Assembly (NCBI GenBank): GCA_029778535.1
Contig: JAKOQB010000002.1
Coordinates: 62,001-126,000 of the forward strand
Reading direction: 5' to 3'
DNA length: 64,000 bases
From: Pseudomonadota bacterium
Lineage (GTDB): Bacteria; Pseudomonadota; Gammaproteobacteria; Burkholderiales; Burkholderiaceae_F
Under the pieces are notes generated by a model. The model saw only the letters and a list, made by a program, of their open reading frames with translations. It was not told the origin of the DNA and did no database searches. A program made the position numbers and the translations under genes. Every line of letters begins with the position of its first letter. Positions within the stretch are counted from its first letter, which is position 1. Below, in pieces: positions 18,029-27,737 of the stretch.

Positions 18029-18508
18029 TCAGTGGACCGCAGGCTTGCAGAAGTGCCCGTGGCGCGCGTCGCTCATCATCGCGCTGAACTCGTCGCGCGT
18101 CATCCTGAGCAGCATCTCGTGATCGCCGGCCTCGATGAACACTTCCGGATTGGTTTCCAGCTCGTCTTCGACGACCGTCTCCACGCCCCAGGCCATGCCG
18201 ATCGCGGGCACCGCGCCCAGGTCGCAGTCGGTGAAGACTTCCGCGATGCGCTGCTCGTCGGACAGATGCAGCGCGCCGCGCCCGAGCATCTGCGCGAGTT
18301 GTCCGACATTGACGCGCGCGTCGGCCGGCACCACCGCCATCACGCAGCCCTGGTCGTCCTCCAGGATCACCGACTTGGCGAGCTGGTGCGGCGTGACGTG
18401 CGCCGCGCGCGCGGTCTCCGCGCTGCTGCGGCTGTGCGGATGCGAGCACAGGTCGTAGCTCGCCCCGCAGCGTTGCAGGTAGTTCGACAGACGTGATGGC
18501 ATCGACAT
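18029..18508 (-). CDS. YbaK/EbsC-family aminoacyl-tRNA editing protein
   Basis: The 159-residue stand-alone editing domain belongs to the family that hydrolyses mischarged tRNA such as Cys- or Ala-tRNA(Pro). Seen are [19 protein letters not shown], the conserved Lys in [47 protein letters not shown] and [17 protein letters not shown]. The ATG at 18508 is preceded by AAGGAGG. The gene lies between the aminotransferase and mmsA with small gaps. It is probably co-transcribed with them, although no metabolic link is obvious. Confidence 0.88.
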   Translation of the reverse strand: MSMPSRLSNYLQRCGASYDLCSHPHSRSSAETARAAHVTPHQLAKSVILEDDQGCVMAVVPADARVNVGQLAQMLGRGALHLSDEQRIAEVFTDCDLGAVPAIGMAWGVETVVEDELETNPEVFIEAGDHEMLLRMTRDEFSAMMSDARHGHFCKPAVH

Positions 18509-18595
18509 GGCAGCCTCCTTTGACGCGCCGAGGAAAGTGGCGCAGCCCGCAAAGTCTGCTCCCGCGCGACCGCCGGCGCCAAGCACGCGGATCGA

Positions 18596-19933
<1,338 letters not shown>

Positions 19934-19942
19934 GCAGCCTCC

Positions 19943-20497
19943 TTATTGGGTGAGGCGAAAGGAAGAGAAGAAAGTGTCGAGCGCATCGGCCGTCAGTTCG
20001 CCCTCGGCGCCGATCGCCGCAATCTGATAGAGGCGATCATCGACCACATAGAAGCGCGCGGCAAGTTGCCCGGGCCGGCGATCCCGCCCGACGCGCCCGC
20101 GCGCCTCGACCGACTGGCCGCCGCGAACGACATGTCCGGCGGCCGCGGCCGCCGGCAGCATGGCCGGCTGCACGCTGCTCGTGCGGCCGTCGATGTTGCG
20201 CACCAGCGCATCGCGGAACCACGCCAGCGTCGCGTCGATATGGGGTGGATCGACCGCCTCCGGCGTCAGTTGCGCCACGCCGGCGGCGAACAGCGTCGGA
20301 CCGACCCCGGTGGACACCATGGTCATCCGGATCGGGTGCCCGTCGAAGGAGATCTCGCGCGTGGCCGTCTGCGGCTTGTCCGGCATCAAAATCGCGAAGC
20401 CGCCGTCGGCGGACTTGATCTCGCGCCAGTCGAACTTCGGACTGCACGCGGCCAGCAGCAGAGCGCCGGCCAGACTCGCGAGTAACTTCCGTCGCAT
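19943..20497 (-). CDS. Lipoprotein of unknown function
   Basis: The 184-residue product has a clear lipoprotein leader (RRKLLASLAGALLLAACSP). The mature part (FDWREIKSADGGFAILMPDKPQTATREISFDGHPIRM) resembles small bacterial lipoproteins whose partner is unknown. The start codon directly follows the T-run of the THX terminator, with no ribosome site. The message may be leaderless, or it may arise by read-through. Nine bases separate its stop from the aminotransferase, so it could head that operon. Confidence 0.78.
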   Translation of the reverse strand: MRRKLLASLAGALLLAACSPKFDWREIKSADGGFAILMPDKPQTATREISFDGHPIRMTMVSTGVGPTLFAAGVAQLTPEAVDPPHIDATLAWFRDALVRNIDGRTSSVQPAMLPAAAAAGHVVRGGQSVEARGRVGRDRRPGQLAARFYVVDDRLYQIAAIGAEGELTADALDTFFSSFRLTQ

Positions 20498-20523
20498 GAA
20501 AAAAGCCGGGCCGCGGCCCGGCT
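20498..20523 (-). terminator. Rho-independent terminator of the THX gene
   Basis: The minus strand reads AGCCGGGCC-gc-GGCCCGGCT followed by TTTTTC, a strong nine-pair stem with a U-run. The U-run is immediately followed by the ATG of the next lipoprotein gene. Confidence 0.88.
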
Positions 20524-20541
20524 CGTCGTCATCCGGCGCGG

Positions 20542-20664
20542 CTACTTGCGCGGGCCCGCTGTGCGGGCGGCGGCCGCCTTCTTCTTCACGCGATGCGGCC
20601 GCTTCTTGCCGTAGCTGCCGTTGTAGATCTTGCCGCGCCGGGTGCGCAGGTCGCCTTTGCCCAT
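20542..20664 (-). CDS. 30S ribosomal protein THX
   Basis: The 40-residue, very basic peptide starts [20 protein letters not shown] and ends [14 protein letters not shown]. The MGKGD-RTRRGKI-x3-YGK-RP pattern is that of the small 30S protein THX, first known from Thermus and found in many betaproteobacteria. ATG 20664 has GGAG six bases upstream. The terminator that follows is strong. The gene is short, but the match is distinctive. Confidence 0.92.
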   Translation of the reverse strand: MGKGDLRTRRGKIYNGSYGKKRPHRVKKKAAAARTAGPRK

Positions 20665-20807
20665 CTGAAGCTCCGTCGTTCGAGTCGAGCACGGATTATA
20701 GGTAGCCGCGAGACGGGATCAGGAATCTCCGGATAACCCCGCGCGCCTGCGTCGGCGCAGAATCGCCCGATCACATACGCGGATGCGGTCGGTCCGGGGA
20801 GGCGGCA

Positions 20808-20993
20808 ATGTGGCTGATGCTCAGGAGTCACTACCCGTATGTGGCGCTGACGCTGATCGGCGTGCCCGTGCTGCTGGCGGATCCGGCACTCTTCATCCTC
20901 GGCCTCGCGCTCGCGATCGGGCTCGTGCCCTGCGCTTACGCCCCCGACGTCGACGAGATCGCGGACCGCACGCACGACTCCGATCCGCGCTGA
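20808..20993 (+). CDS. Small hydrophobic membrane protein, unknown
   Basis: A 61-codon frame begins with ATG after GGGGAGG. It encodes a hydrophobic stretch of about 35 residues (YVALTLIGVPVLLADPALFILGLALAIGLV), long enough for one or two membrane helices, then an acidic tail (DVDEIADRTHDSDPR). The good ribosome site and its position before a co-directional gene support a real gene. The family is not recognised. Confidence 0.6.
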   Translation: MWLMLRSHYPYVALTLIGVPVLLADPALFILGLALAIGLVPCAYAPDVDEIADRTHDSDPR

Positions 20994-21049
20994 GCGGCCC
21001 GCGCCTCGGCCTAAAATGGCTCCCCAGAACGAAAACCGGGGAGGCTGTC

Positions 21050-21373
21050 GTGGCGCTCGTCGTCTTCAGGTCCAAGGCCGCGGGCGAGATCTTCTATCTC
21101 GCAGAGAACGCGCGCCGGCTGTTCGACATCATCGGCAAGGACCCCGCGCCGCGCGGCGTGATCACCGCCGCACAACTGCCGGACGCGATCGCCAGGCTGA
21201 TCGCCGCGGTCGAGGAAGAAAAGGCGCTGCAGAAGGCCGCTCAGCCGCAGGAGGGCGAAGAGGGAACCGGCGGCGCCCAGCGCGCGGTGACGCTCGGGCA
21301 GCGGGCGTATCCGCTGCTCGAGATGCTGCGCGCCGCGCAGAAGAGGAACGTCGACGTCACCTGGGGCGTCTGA
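21050..21373 (+). CDS. DUF1840-family protein
   Basis: The 107-residue protein begins LVVFRSKAAGEIFYL and continues IIGKDPAPRGVITAAQLPDAIARLIAAVEEEK. It ends with a short helical part (LGQRAYPLLEMLRAAQKRNVDVTWGV). This layout matches the betaproteobacterial DUF1840 family, whose function is unknown. The start is GTG at 21050, five bases after GGGGAGG. A diguanylate cyclase gene begins 26 bases downstream. Confidence 0.85.
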   Translation: MALVVFRSKAAGEIFYLAENARRLFDIIGKDPAPRGVITAAQLPDAIARLIAAVEEEKALQKAAQPQEGEEGTGGAQRAVTLGQRAYPLLEMLRAAQKRNVDVTWGV

Positions 21374-21399
21374 CGCGGCGGCGCGGGCGCGAGGCAGCG

Positions 21400-22629
21400 G
21401 TGAGCGAACCGCCTCACGTCGAGAACGGACCGGAGCGCGACGCATCGGCACGACGCTCGTCACTGCGGCAGCAGCTATGGCTCGGCGTCGCCGCCGTCGC
21501 GCTGATGGCCTGCGGCGCTGCGCTGGCGCTGTCGGCGCTGAGGATCGAGGGCGCGCTGCACGACCGCTACGACGATGCGCTGACGCTGGCGGGCAAGACG
21601 CTGCAGGCGCAGCAGGCCGCCGCCGACCTGCGCCGCTGGCAGGTCCGGCTCGCGCTGCGCCTGGCCGATGGCGGGAGCGCGCAGCGGTATGAAGAGGCGT
21701 TCGGCGCGCTGATGCAGGCGCGCGCGGCGCTCGACGGCCTGACCCGGCAGCTGCGCGCGTTCGACGCGGGAGGCGTCACCGCGTCGCCCATCGCGCGCAT
21801 CGCCGCCGCGCTCGACAGCCTGGCGCAGACCAACGAGCGCATCCACGACGACGTGCTCGCGCGGCGCATTGAACCCGCCGCGGCGCGCGACCAGTTGCTA
21901 TCTTCGACCGAAGCGGCGCTGGCGCAGATCGACGCCGCGCTGCCCGAGCTGGTCGCCGCGACGCACGAACACGTCGACCGGCTGTCGCAGCGCGCGCAGG
22001 AATACGGGCAGCTCGCGCGCCGCATCCTGCTCGCCGTCAGCGTGATCGCGCTGGCGCTGGCGGCGCTGCTCGGGCACGTCGGCTGGCGCACGATGCGCGC
22101 CAACGCGCGCCTGCTCGGCCAGCTCGACCAGATGGCGCACGAGGACGCGCTGACCGGCGCGCTGAACCGGCGCGGCCTCGACGAGCGGCTGCCGGTGGAG
22201 CTGGCGCGCGCCAGCCGCGTCGCCTATCCGCTGACGGTGGCGATGATCGATTTCGATCACTTCAAGCGCTTCAACGACCGCCGCGGCCATCAGGCGGGCG
22301 ACCGCCTGCTGCGCGGCGCGGTCGACGCCTGGCGCGCGCACCTGCGGCCGATGGACATGCTGGTGCGCTATGGCGGCGAGGAGTTCACGCTGGTGCTGCC
22401 GGCGTGCGACGCCGAGCACGCGTGCGCGCTGATCGAGCGGCTGCGGCCGCTGATGCCGGAGCGGCAGACGTTCTCCGCCGGCGTGGCGAAGTGGAACGGC
22501 ACCGACCCCGCCGACGAACTGCTGCGCCACGCCGATGCCGCACTGATGCAGGCGAAGAAGTCGGGCCGCAACCGCACCATCGTGTGGGGGCACGAGCCGC
22601 AGATCACGCTGCCGCTGGTCGTGCGCTGA
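21400..22629 (+). CDS. Membrane-bound diguanylate cyclase (GGDEF)
   Basis: The enzyme makes the second messenger c-di-GMP from GTP. The 409-residue protein has a membrane helix at about 26-47. A helical periplasmic sensor follows to about 205, then a second helix at 208-226 and a GGDEF domain at about 245-395. The active loop is intact (GGEEF, 325-329). RPMD at 316-319 sits five residues ahead as the inhibitory I-site, so product feedback is likely. The long helical periplasmic part resembles a four-helix or CHASE-like sensor. GTG at 21400 was chosen as the first in-frame start after the DUF1840 gene. Confidence 0.9.
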   Translation: MSEPPHVENGPERDASARRSSLRQQLWLGVAAVALMACGAALALSALRIEGALHDRYDDALTLAGKTLQAQQAAADLRRWQVRLALRLADGGSAQRYEEAFGALMQARAALDGLTRQLRAFDAGGVTASPIARIAAALDSLAQTNERIHDDVLARRIEPAAARDQLLSSTEAALAQIDAALPELVAATHEHVDRLSQRAQEYGQLARRILLAVSVIALALAALLGHVGWRTMRANARLLGQLDQMAHEDALTGALNRRGLDERLPVELARASRVAYPLTVAMIDFDHFKRFNDRRGHQAGDRLLRGAVDAWRAHLRPMDMLVRYGGEEFTLVLPACDAEHACALIERLRPLMPERQTFSAGVAKWNGTDPADELLRHADAALMQAKKSGRNRTIVWGHEPQITLPLVVR

Positions 22630-22664
22630 AGCGGTAGCGCGGATTTGCGATCATCGCGCCTGCC

Positions 22665-23354
22665 ATGAGCACGCGCCCCCGCATCCTGGTCGTGGAAGAC
22701 GAGCCGGCGATCGCCGACACGATCGTCTACGCGCTGTCGACCGACGGCTTCGACGTGCAGTGGGTCGCCACCGGCAGCGAGGCGCTGGCGGCGCTGGACA
22801 AGCAGCCGTGCGCGCTGGCGATCCTCGACGTGGGCCTGCCCGACATCAACGGTTTCGATCTTTTCAAGCGCGTGAGCGCGCAGCATCCCGGCCTGCCGGC
22901 GATCTTCCTGACCGCGCGCAGCGCCGAGATCGACCGCGTGGTCGGGCTCGAACTCGGCGCCGACGACTACGTCGCCAAACCGTTCTCGCCGCGCGAACTG
23001 GTCGCGCGCGTGCGCGCGGTGTTGCGGCGGCTCACCAAACCGGCGCCGCGGCCGGCGGCGACCTCGGCTGCGTTCATCATTGATGACGAACGCAAGACCA
23101 TCCGCTACCGCGGCGTCGCGCTCGAATTGCCGCGGATCGAGTACCGGCTGCTGAAGGTGCTGATCGAGCGGCCCGGCCGCGTGTTCTCGCGCGACGAGCT
23201 GATGAGCCGTGCGTGGGACGATCCCGGCGCGAGTTTCGACCGCACCGTGGACACGCACATCAAGTCGCTGCGCGCCAAGCTGCGCGCGATCGCCCCTGAC
23301 GACGACCCGATCCAGACCCATCGCGGGCTCGGGTATTCGCTGCGCGAAACCTGA
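22665..23354 (+). CDS. creB: CreB/PdsR-like response regulator
   Basis: The 229-residue OmpR-family regulator has a receiver at about 6-118, with acidic pocket ED-E, Asp55 in AILDVGLPDINGFD and Lys105 in YVAKPFSPREL. Its winged helix lies at about 130-228 (LELPRIEYRLLKVLIERPGRVFSRDELM, then FDRTVDTHIKSLRAKLR). The overall sequence resembles CreB of the CreBC system. It also resembles the regulator paired with dedicated sortases in marine Proteobacteria. A perfect CreB box lies after creC, in front of the VIT/exosortase genes, which supports the assignment. Confidence 0.9.
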   Translation: MSTRPRILVVEDEPAIADTIVYALSTDGFDVQWVATGSEALAALDKQPCALAILDVGLPDINGFDLFKRVSAQHPGLPAIFLTARSAEIDRVVGLELGADDYVAKPFSPRELVARVRAVLRRLTKPAPRPAATSAAFIIDDERKTIRYRGVALELPRIEYRLLKVLIERPGRVFSRDELMSRAWDDPGASFDRTVDTHIKSLRAKLRAIAPDDDPIQTHRGLGYSLRET

Positions 23355-23379
23355 CCACGGATCGCGGATCACGGTCGCA

Positions 23380-24831
23380 GTGTCCACCCGTTCGCGCATC
23401 TTCATCGGCATCTTCGTCGTGTACCTTGCCGCGATCGGCGTGCTGCTGTATCGCGTCGCGGCCGATTTCGATCCGCGCTACCGCGAGAGCGCCGAGGAGT
23501 CGCTGGTCGACACGGCCAACCTGCTCGCCACGCTGCTCGAGCGCCGCACCTACGACGGCGTGATCCCGACCGACGAGCTGGAGCGCACGCTGGCCGAACT
23601 GACGCGGCGGCCGGTGTACGCGCGCATCTTCGACATCGAGAAGACGAGGATCGACCTGCACGTGTACGTGACCGACCGCGACGGCACCGTGCTGTTCGAC
23701 TCGAAGGGCCGGGATGTCGGCGCCAACTACCTCGACTGGCGCGACGTCAGCCGCACGCTCGAAGGCGCGTACGGCGCGCGCACCACCGTCGTCGTGCCGA
23801 ACGACCCGAACTCGGCCGTGATGTACGTCGGCGCGCCGATCCGCGAGCGCACCGCCGCCAATCCGACCGGCGACATCGTCGGCATGGTCGGCGTCGGCAA
23901 GCCGATCGCGTCGATCCGGCCCTTCATCGTCAACGCGCGCGAGAAGCTGCTGTTGGTCGGCGTGATCTCGACCGCCGGCTTCGCGCTGCTGATGGTGTTC
24001 GCGACCGTGTGGCTGGTGCGGCCGTTCGGCTTCGTGCGCGACGTGTGGCGGACGCTCGCGCGCGATCCGGGCTCGATCGGCAGCTTCGGCCGGCGCCTCG
24101 TGCACGCGCTGCGCACCGCGTTCGCCGACATGCGCGACGCGCTCGCCGGACGCAGCTATGTCGACCAGTACGTGCAGACGCTGACCCACGAGCTGAAGAG
24201 TCCGCTGGCGGCGATCCGCGGCGCGGCGGAGCTGCTGCGCGAGCCGATGCCGGAGAAGGCGCGCGCGCGCTTCGCCGGCAACATCGAGGAGCAGGTCGAG
24301 CGCGCGCAGACGCTGATCGACCGCCTGCTGGAGCTGTCGGGCCTAGAGCGCCGCGCCGCGCTGGACAAAAGCGAGCCGGTGTCGCTGGTGCAGGCGGCCT
24401 ACGCGGCGCGCGACGAACTGGCGACGCTCGCCGCGCAGAAGGAGATCGAGATCGCGATCACCGCCGACGCCAATGCGACCGTGCACGGCGACGCGTTCCT
24501 GCTGCAGCGCGCCGCCGCCAACCTGCTCGCCAACGCGATCGACTTCGCGCCGCGGTTCTCGAAGATCGACATCGCCGTGCGCGCGCTGAAGAAGCACGTC
24601 GAACTCACCGTCCGCGACCGCGGTCCGGGGCTGCCCGAGTACGCGCGCGACCGCGTGTTCGAGAAGTTCTTCTCACTGGCGCGCCCCGACAGCGGCAGGA
24701 AGAGCACCGGCCTGGGGCTCGCGCTGGTCAAGGAAGTCGCCGCGCTGCACGGCGGAGCGGCGAAGCTCGCCAATCATCCCGACGGCGGCGCGGTCGCGAC
24801 GCTGACGCTGCCGCGGCCGAAGTCGACATAA
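23380..24831 (+). CDS. creC: CreC/PdsS-like sensor histidine kinase
   Basis: The 483-residue kinase has a membrane helix at about 8-26 and a periplasmic sensor region to about 190 (DRDGTVLFDSKGRDVGANYLDWRDVSRTLEGAYGARTT). This part is highly like CreC. A second helix at 191-213 leads into a HAMP-like linker. The kinase core shows His270 in LTHELKSPLAAIRGAAELL, an N-box near NLLANAIDFA, RDRGPGLP, and STGLGLALVKEV. The GTG start lies 25 bases after the creB stop. It is the natural partner of the regulator, and the pair probably controls the downstream operon. Confidence 0.92.
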   Translation: MSTRSRIFIGIFVVYLAAIGVLLYRVAADFDPRYRESAEESLVDTANLLATLLERRTYDGVIPTDELERTLAELTRRPVYARIFDIEKTRIDLHVYVTDRDGTVLFDSKGRDVGANYLDWRDVSRTLEGAYGARTTVVVPNDPNSAVMYVGAPIRERTAANPTGDIVGMVGVGKPIASIRPFIVNAREKLLLVGVISTAGFALLMVFATVWLVRPFGFVRDVWRTLARDPGSIGSFGRRLVHALRTAFADMRDALAGRSYVDQYVQTLTHELKSPLAAIRGAAELLREPMPEKARARFAGNIEEQVERAQTLIDRLLELSGLERRAALDKSEPVSLVQAAYAARDELATLAAQKEIEIAITADANATVHGDAFLLQRAAANLLANAIDFAPRFSKIDIAVRALKKHVELTVRDRGPGLPEYARDRVFEKFFSLARPDSGRKSTGLGLALVKEVAALHGGAAKLANHPDGGAVATLTLPRPKST

Positions 24832-24836
24832 CGGAC

Positions 24837-24852
24837 TTCACATAGCGTTCAC
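24837..24852 (+). promoter_or_regulatory. CreB box (TTCAC-N6-TTCAC) before the VIT/exosortase operon
   Basis: TTCAC-ATAGCG-TTCAC is a perfect direct repeat with 11-bp periodicity. It starts five bases after the creC stop and lies about 95 bases upstream of the first VIT gene. The same tag defines the CreB regulon of E. coli and the related BlrA regulon of Aeromonas. Its placement here points to CreBC-dependent induction of the sorting system. A match this exact by chance at this one spot is unlikely. Confidence 0.82.
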
Positions 24853-24947
24853 AGTACCCGCACATCCGGTTCGAACGGACCACACCCGCCGCGCCGACAG
24901 TTCGCCTCGCACGCCCGCCGCACGCGGGCCACAACGAGGAGAACAAG

Positions 24948-25712
24948 ATGCTGGGTCAGACGATCGCCGAAGGTGCGCTGCGCGCCGCGCAGCTGGTTCC
25001 GCTGCTGTTCGCCCTGAATGCGCCGCCGCCCGCGGAAGCACAACTGCCGCGCCCTGAGGTCGCCGAGCCGCCGTTCGAAGCGGTCACCGACGAGTCCTCT
25101 GCGCTCACGCTGACCGAACAGCACGTCGCGGTGCGCATCCGCGGCGGCCAGGCGCAGGTGCGCTCGCTGCTGACCTACCGCAACGAGCGTGCCGAGCCGG
25201 TGTCGGCGAGCTTCGCGTTCCCGTTCCCGGCGCTGCTGCAGCAGGGCGAGACGTGGCGCGCGATCGGAACGGAGTCGATCGATCCGCCCGAGTCCGGCGA
25301 CGAATCGCCGCAGGACGCGGAGTACCGCGAGGTCGGCGAGCCGGTGCCGCCGCGCATCGACGTCGGCTACGTGACGGTCGCGCCTGGCGAGGAGATCCGC
25401 ATCGAGACGCTGCGCACGACCGCGCTCGCGCCGCGCGCGCGCGGCTGGCGCCTCGCGCTGCCGCTGCCGGTTGACCGCAGCGCGCCGTACGCGCCGCAGT
25501 TCTCCGCCGACGTGGCGGTGGAGGAAAGCCCGGCCGTCGCGCGGCTCGCGTCGGCCACGCACGGCGGCACGGTGACCGGCCTCGGCAGCCCGCGCGCGCA
25601 GCTCGAAGTGCCCGCCGGCCGCGCCTACCTAGGCACGCAGTTCGTCGTCGACGTCGATGTCGGCGCCGCGCGCGGCATCGCGCAGTGGGGCGGCGAAGCC
25701 CATCCGCGCTGA
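24948..25712 (+). CDS. VIT-like domain protein without VWA or sorting tail
   Basis: The 254-residue product starts at ATG 24948 after GAGGAG. The N-terminus has a weakly hydrophobic leader (LVPLLFALNAPPPAEA). A VIT-like beta domain spans about 55-170, seen as QAQVRSLLTYRNERAEPVSASFAFPFPALLQQ and GYVTVAPGEEIRIETLRTTAL. No VWA domain, membrane anchor or PEP-CTERM tail is seen. It is the first gene behind the CreB box and lies 18 bases ahead of the VIT/VWA gene. It may be a soluble partner or a processed form of the main target. The precise family is unknown. Confidence 0.75.
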   Translation: MLGQTIAEGALRAAQLVPLLFALNAPPPAEAQLPRPEVAEPPFEAVTDESSALTLTEQHVAVRIRGGQAQVRSLLTYRNERAEPVSASFAFPFPALLQQGETWRAIGTESIDPPESGDESPQDAEYREVGEPVPPRIDVGYVTVAPGEEIRIETLRTTALAPRARGWRLALPLPVDRSAPYAPQFSADVAVEESPAVARLASATHGGTVTGLGSPRAQLEVPAGRAYLGTQFVVDVDVGAARGIAQWGGEAHPR

Positions 25713-25730
25713 CCGGCACGCGAGACCGCC

Positions 25731-27737
25731 ATGTTCTTCCTGACCCGCCTGTTTTTGTTGCTCCTGGTCGCCGGCGCCGCCGGCGCGCAGCCCGCCGGCG
25801 ACGCGTCCCGCACGCTGTCGCCCTACTTCGTCGTCAGCGGTGCCGCACCCGGCGTCGACGCGCTGCCGCTGAAGTCCACCCGCGCCGACGTGACGATCAG
25901 CGGCGTGATCGCCGACGTCGTGGTCACGCAGCGCTACCGCAACGAGGGAACCACGCCGATCGAGGCGCGCTATGTGTTTCCTGCCTCGACCCGCGCCGCC
26001 GTGTACGCGATGCGCTTCACCGTCGGCGACCGCGTGGTCAACGCCGAGGTGCGCGAGAAGCAGCAGGCGCGCCGCGATTACGACCGGGCGAAGAAGGAGG
26101 GCAGGAGCGCCGCGCTGCTCGAACAGCAGCGGCCGAACGTGTTCAGCATGGCGATCGCCAACGTGCTGCCCGGCGACGAGATCGCGGTCGACCTGCGCTA
26201 CACGGAGACGATCGTCCCCGACGACGGCACCTACCGCTTCGTGTTCCCGACCGTGGTCGGCCCGCGCTACAACGGCGGCACGCAGCCCGACGGCACGCCG
26301 ACCGAAAGCCGCAAAAACGAGCCGTGGATCGCGCAGCCGACGCTGCGCGCCGGCCAGCCCGCGCCGCACACGTTCGGACTGAACGCGACCGTGCTGGCGC
26401 CGATGCCGGTGAAGATGCTGGCCTCGCCGTCGCACGCGCTCGACATCGACGGCGTCGGCGAGAAGCGGGCGACCGCGCACCTTCCGCCCGATCGCGCGCA
26501 CGCGAACCGCGACGTGGTGCTCGAGTACCGGCTCGCCGGCAGCACGGTCGAGAGCGGCGTGCTGCTCCATCGGGGCAAGGAGGAGAACTTCTTCCTGCTG
26601 CTCGCCGAGCCGCCCGCGCGCGTCGACGCGGGCATGCTGCCGCCGCGCGAATACGTGTTCATCCTCGACATCTCCGGCTCGATGCACGGCTTCCCGCTCG
26701 CGACCGCCAAGTCGCTGCTGCGCGCGCAGGTAGCGAGGCTGCGCCCGGGCGACACGTTCAACGTGATCCCGTTCGCCGGCGGCTCCTCGCTGCTCGCGCC
26801 GCAGTCGCTGCCGGCGAGCGAAGAGAACATCGCGATGGCGATCCGCTTCATCGACCAGCAGACCGGCGGCGGCGGCACGGAACTGCTGCCCGCGCTGCGG
26901 CGCGCGCTCGCGCTGCCGGCGCAGTCCGGCCGCGCGCGCACGTTCGTCGTGATCACCGACGGCTACGTGTCGATCGAGAAGGAGGCGTTCGAGCTGGTGC
27001 GCGCCAACCTGGGCCAGGCCAACGTGTTCGCGTTCGGCATCGGCACGTCGGTCAACCGCTTCCTGATCGAAGGGCTGGCGCGCGCCGGCAAGGGCGAGCC
27101 GTTCTTCGTGCTGAACGCGGCGCAGGCCGAGCGCGAGGCCGCGCGCTTCCGCGCGATGATCGAGCAGCCCGTGCTGACGCGCATCCGCGTGAAATTTCCC
27201 GCCGGCTTCGACGCCTACGACCTCGACGTGCCGCAGGTGCCGGATCTGTTCGCGCAGCGGCCGGTCGTGCTGATGGGCAAGTATCGCGGCACTCCGGCCG
27301 GCACGATCGAGATCGAGGGCATCGCCGGCGGCGGCGCGGTCAGGCTGCCGGTCGACCTGGCGCGCGCCACACGCGGCGACGACACTCAGGCACTCAGGTA
27401 CCTGTGGGCGCGCAGCCGCATCGCAGCGCTGGGCGACTTCATGAAGCTGCGCGCGGACGACGACACCCGGCAGGCGATCACCGCGCTCGGCCTGAAGTAC
27501 AACCTGCTGACCGACTACACGTCGTTCATCGCGATCGACAAGGTCGTGCGCAACGCGGGTGGCGCGTCGACGAGCGTCGAGCAGCCGCAGCCGCTGCCCG
27601 CCGGCGTCAGCGAACTCGCGCTCGCCGCCGCGCCCGCCACGCCCGAACCGGAATTCGCGCTGCTCGCGGCTGCGGCCGGCGCGCTGACGTGGTGGTTACG
27701 CCGCCGCCGCGTACTGGTGGAGGCACGCCGTGCATGA
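25731..27737 (+). CDS. VIT/VWA surface protein with PEP-CTERM-type sorting tail
   Basis: The 668-residue protein has a signal peptide (FFLTRLFLLLLVAGAAGAQ). A VIT domain spans about 45-170 (QRYRNEGTTPIEARYVFPAS, REKQQARRDYDRAKKEG, NVFSMAIANVLPGDEI). A VWA domain at about 300-480 has an intact MIDAS start, DISGSM, near residue 310. The C-terminus has the three-part signal of PEP-CTERM proteins: TPEPEF, a hydrophobic stretch (ALLAAAAGALTWWL) and RRRR. A cognate exosortase is encoded by the overlapping next gene. The family parallels the VIT/VWA targets of proteobacterial sortases, but the signal here is for an exosortase. Confidence 0.92.
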   Translation: MFFLTRLFLLLLVAGAAGAQPAGDASRTLSPYFVVSGAAPGVDALPLKSTRADVTISGVIADVVVTQRYRNEGTTPIEARYVFPASTRAAVYAMRFTVGDRVVNAEVREKQQARRDYDRAKKEGRSAALLEQQRPNVFSMAIANVLPGDEIAVDLRYTETIVPDDGTYRFVFPTVVGPRYNGGTQPDGTPTESRKNEPWIAQPTLRAGQPAPHTFGLNATVLAPMPVKMLASPSHALDIDGVGEKRATAHLPPDRAHANRDVVLEYRLAGSTVESGVLLHRGKEENFFLLLAEPPARVDAGMLPPREYVFILDISGSMHGFPLATAKSLLRAQVARLRPGDTFNVIPFAGGSSLLAPQSLPASEENIAMAIRFIDQQTGGGGTELLPALRRALALPAQSGRARTFVVITDGYVSIEKEAFELVRANLGQANVFAFGIGTSVNRFLIEGLARAGKGEPFFVLNAAQAEREAARFRAMIEQPVLTRIRVKFPAGFDAYDLDVPQVPDLFAQRPVVLMGKYRGTPAGTIEIEGIAGGGAVRLPVDLARATRGDDTQALRYLWARSRIAALGDFMKLRADDDTRQAITALGLKYNLLTDYTSFIAIDKVVRNAGGASTSVEQPQPLPAGVSELALAAAPATPEPEFALLAAAAGALTWWLRRRRVLVEARRA

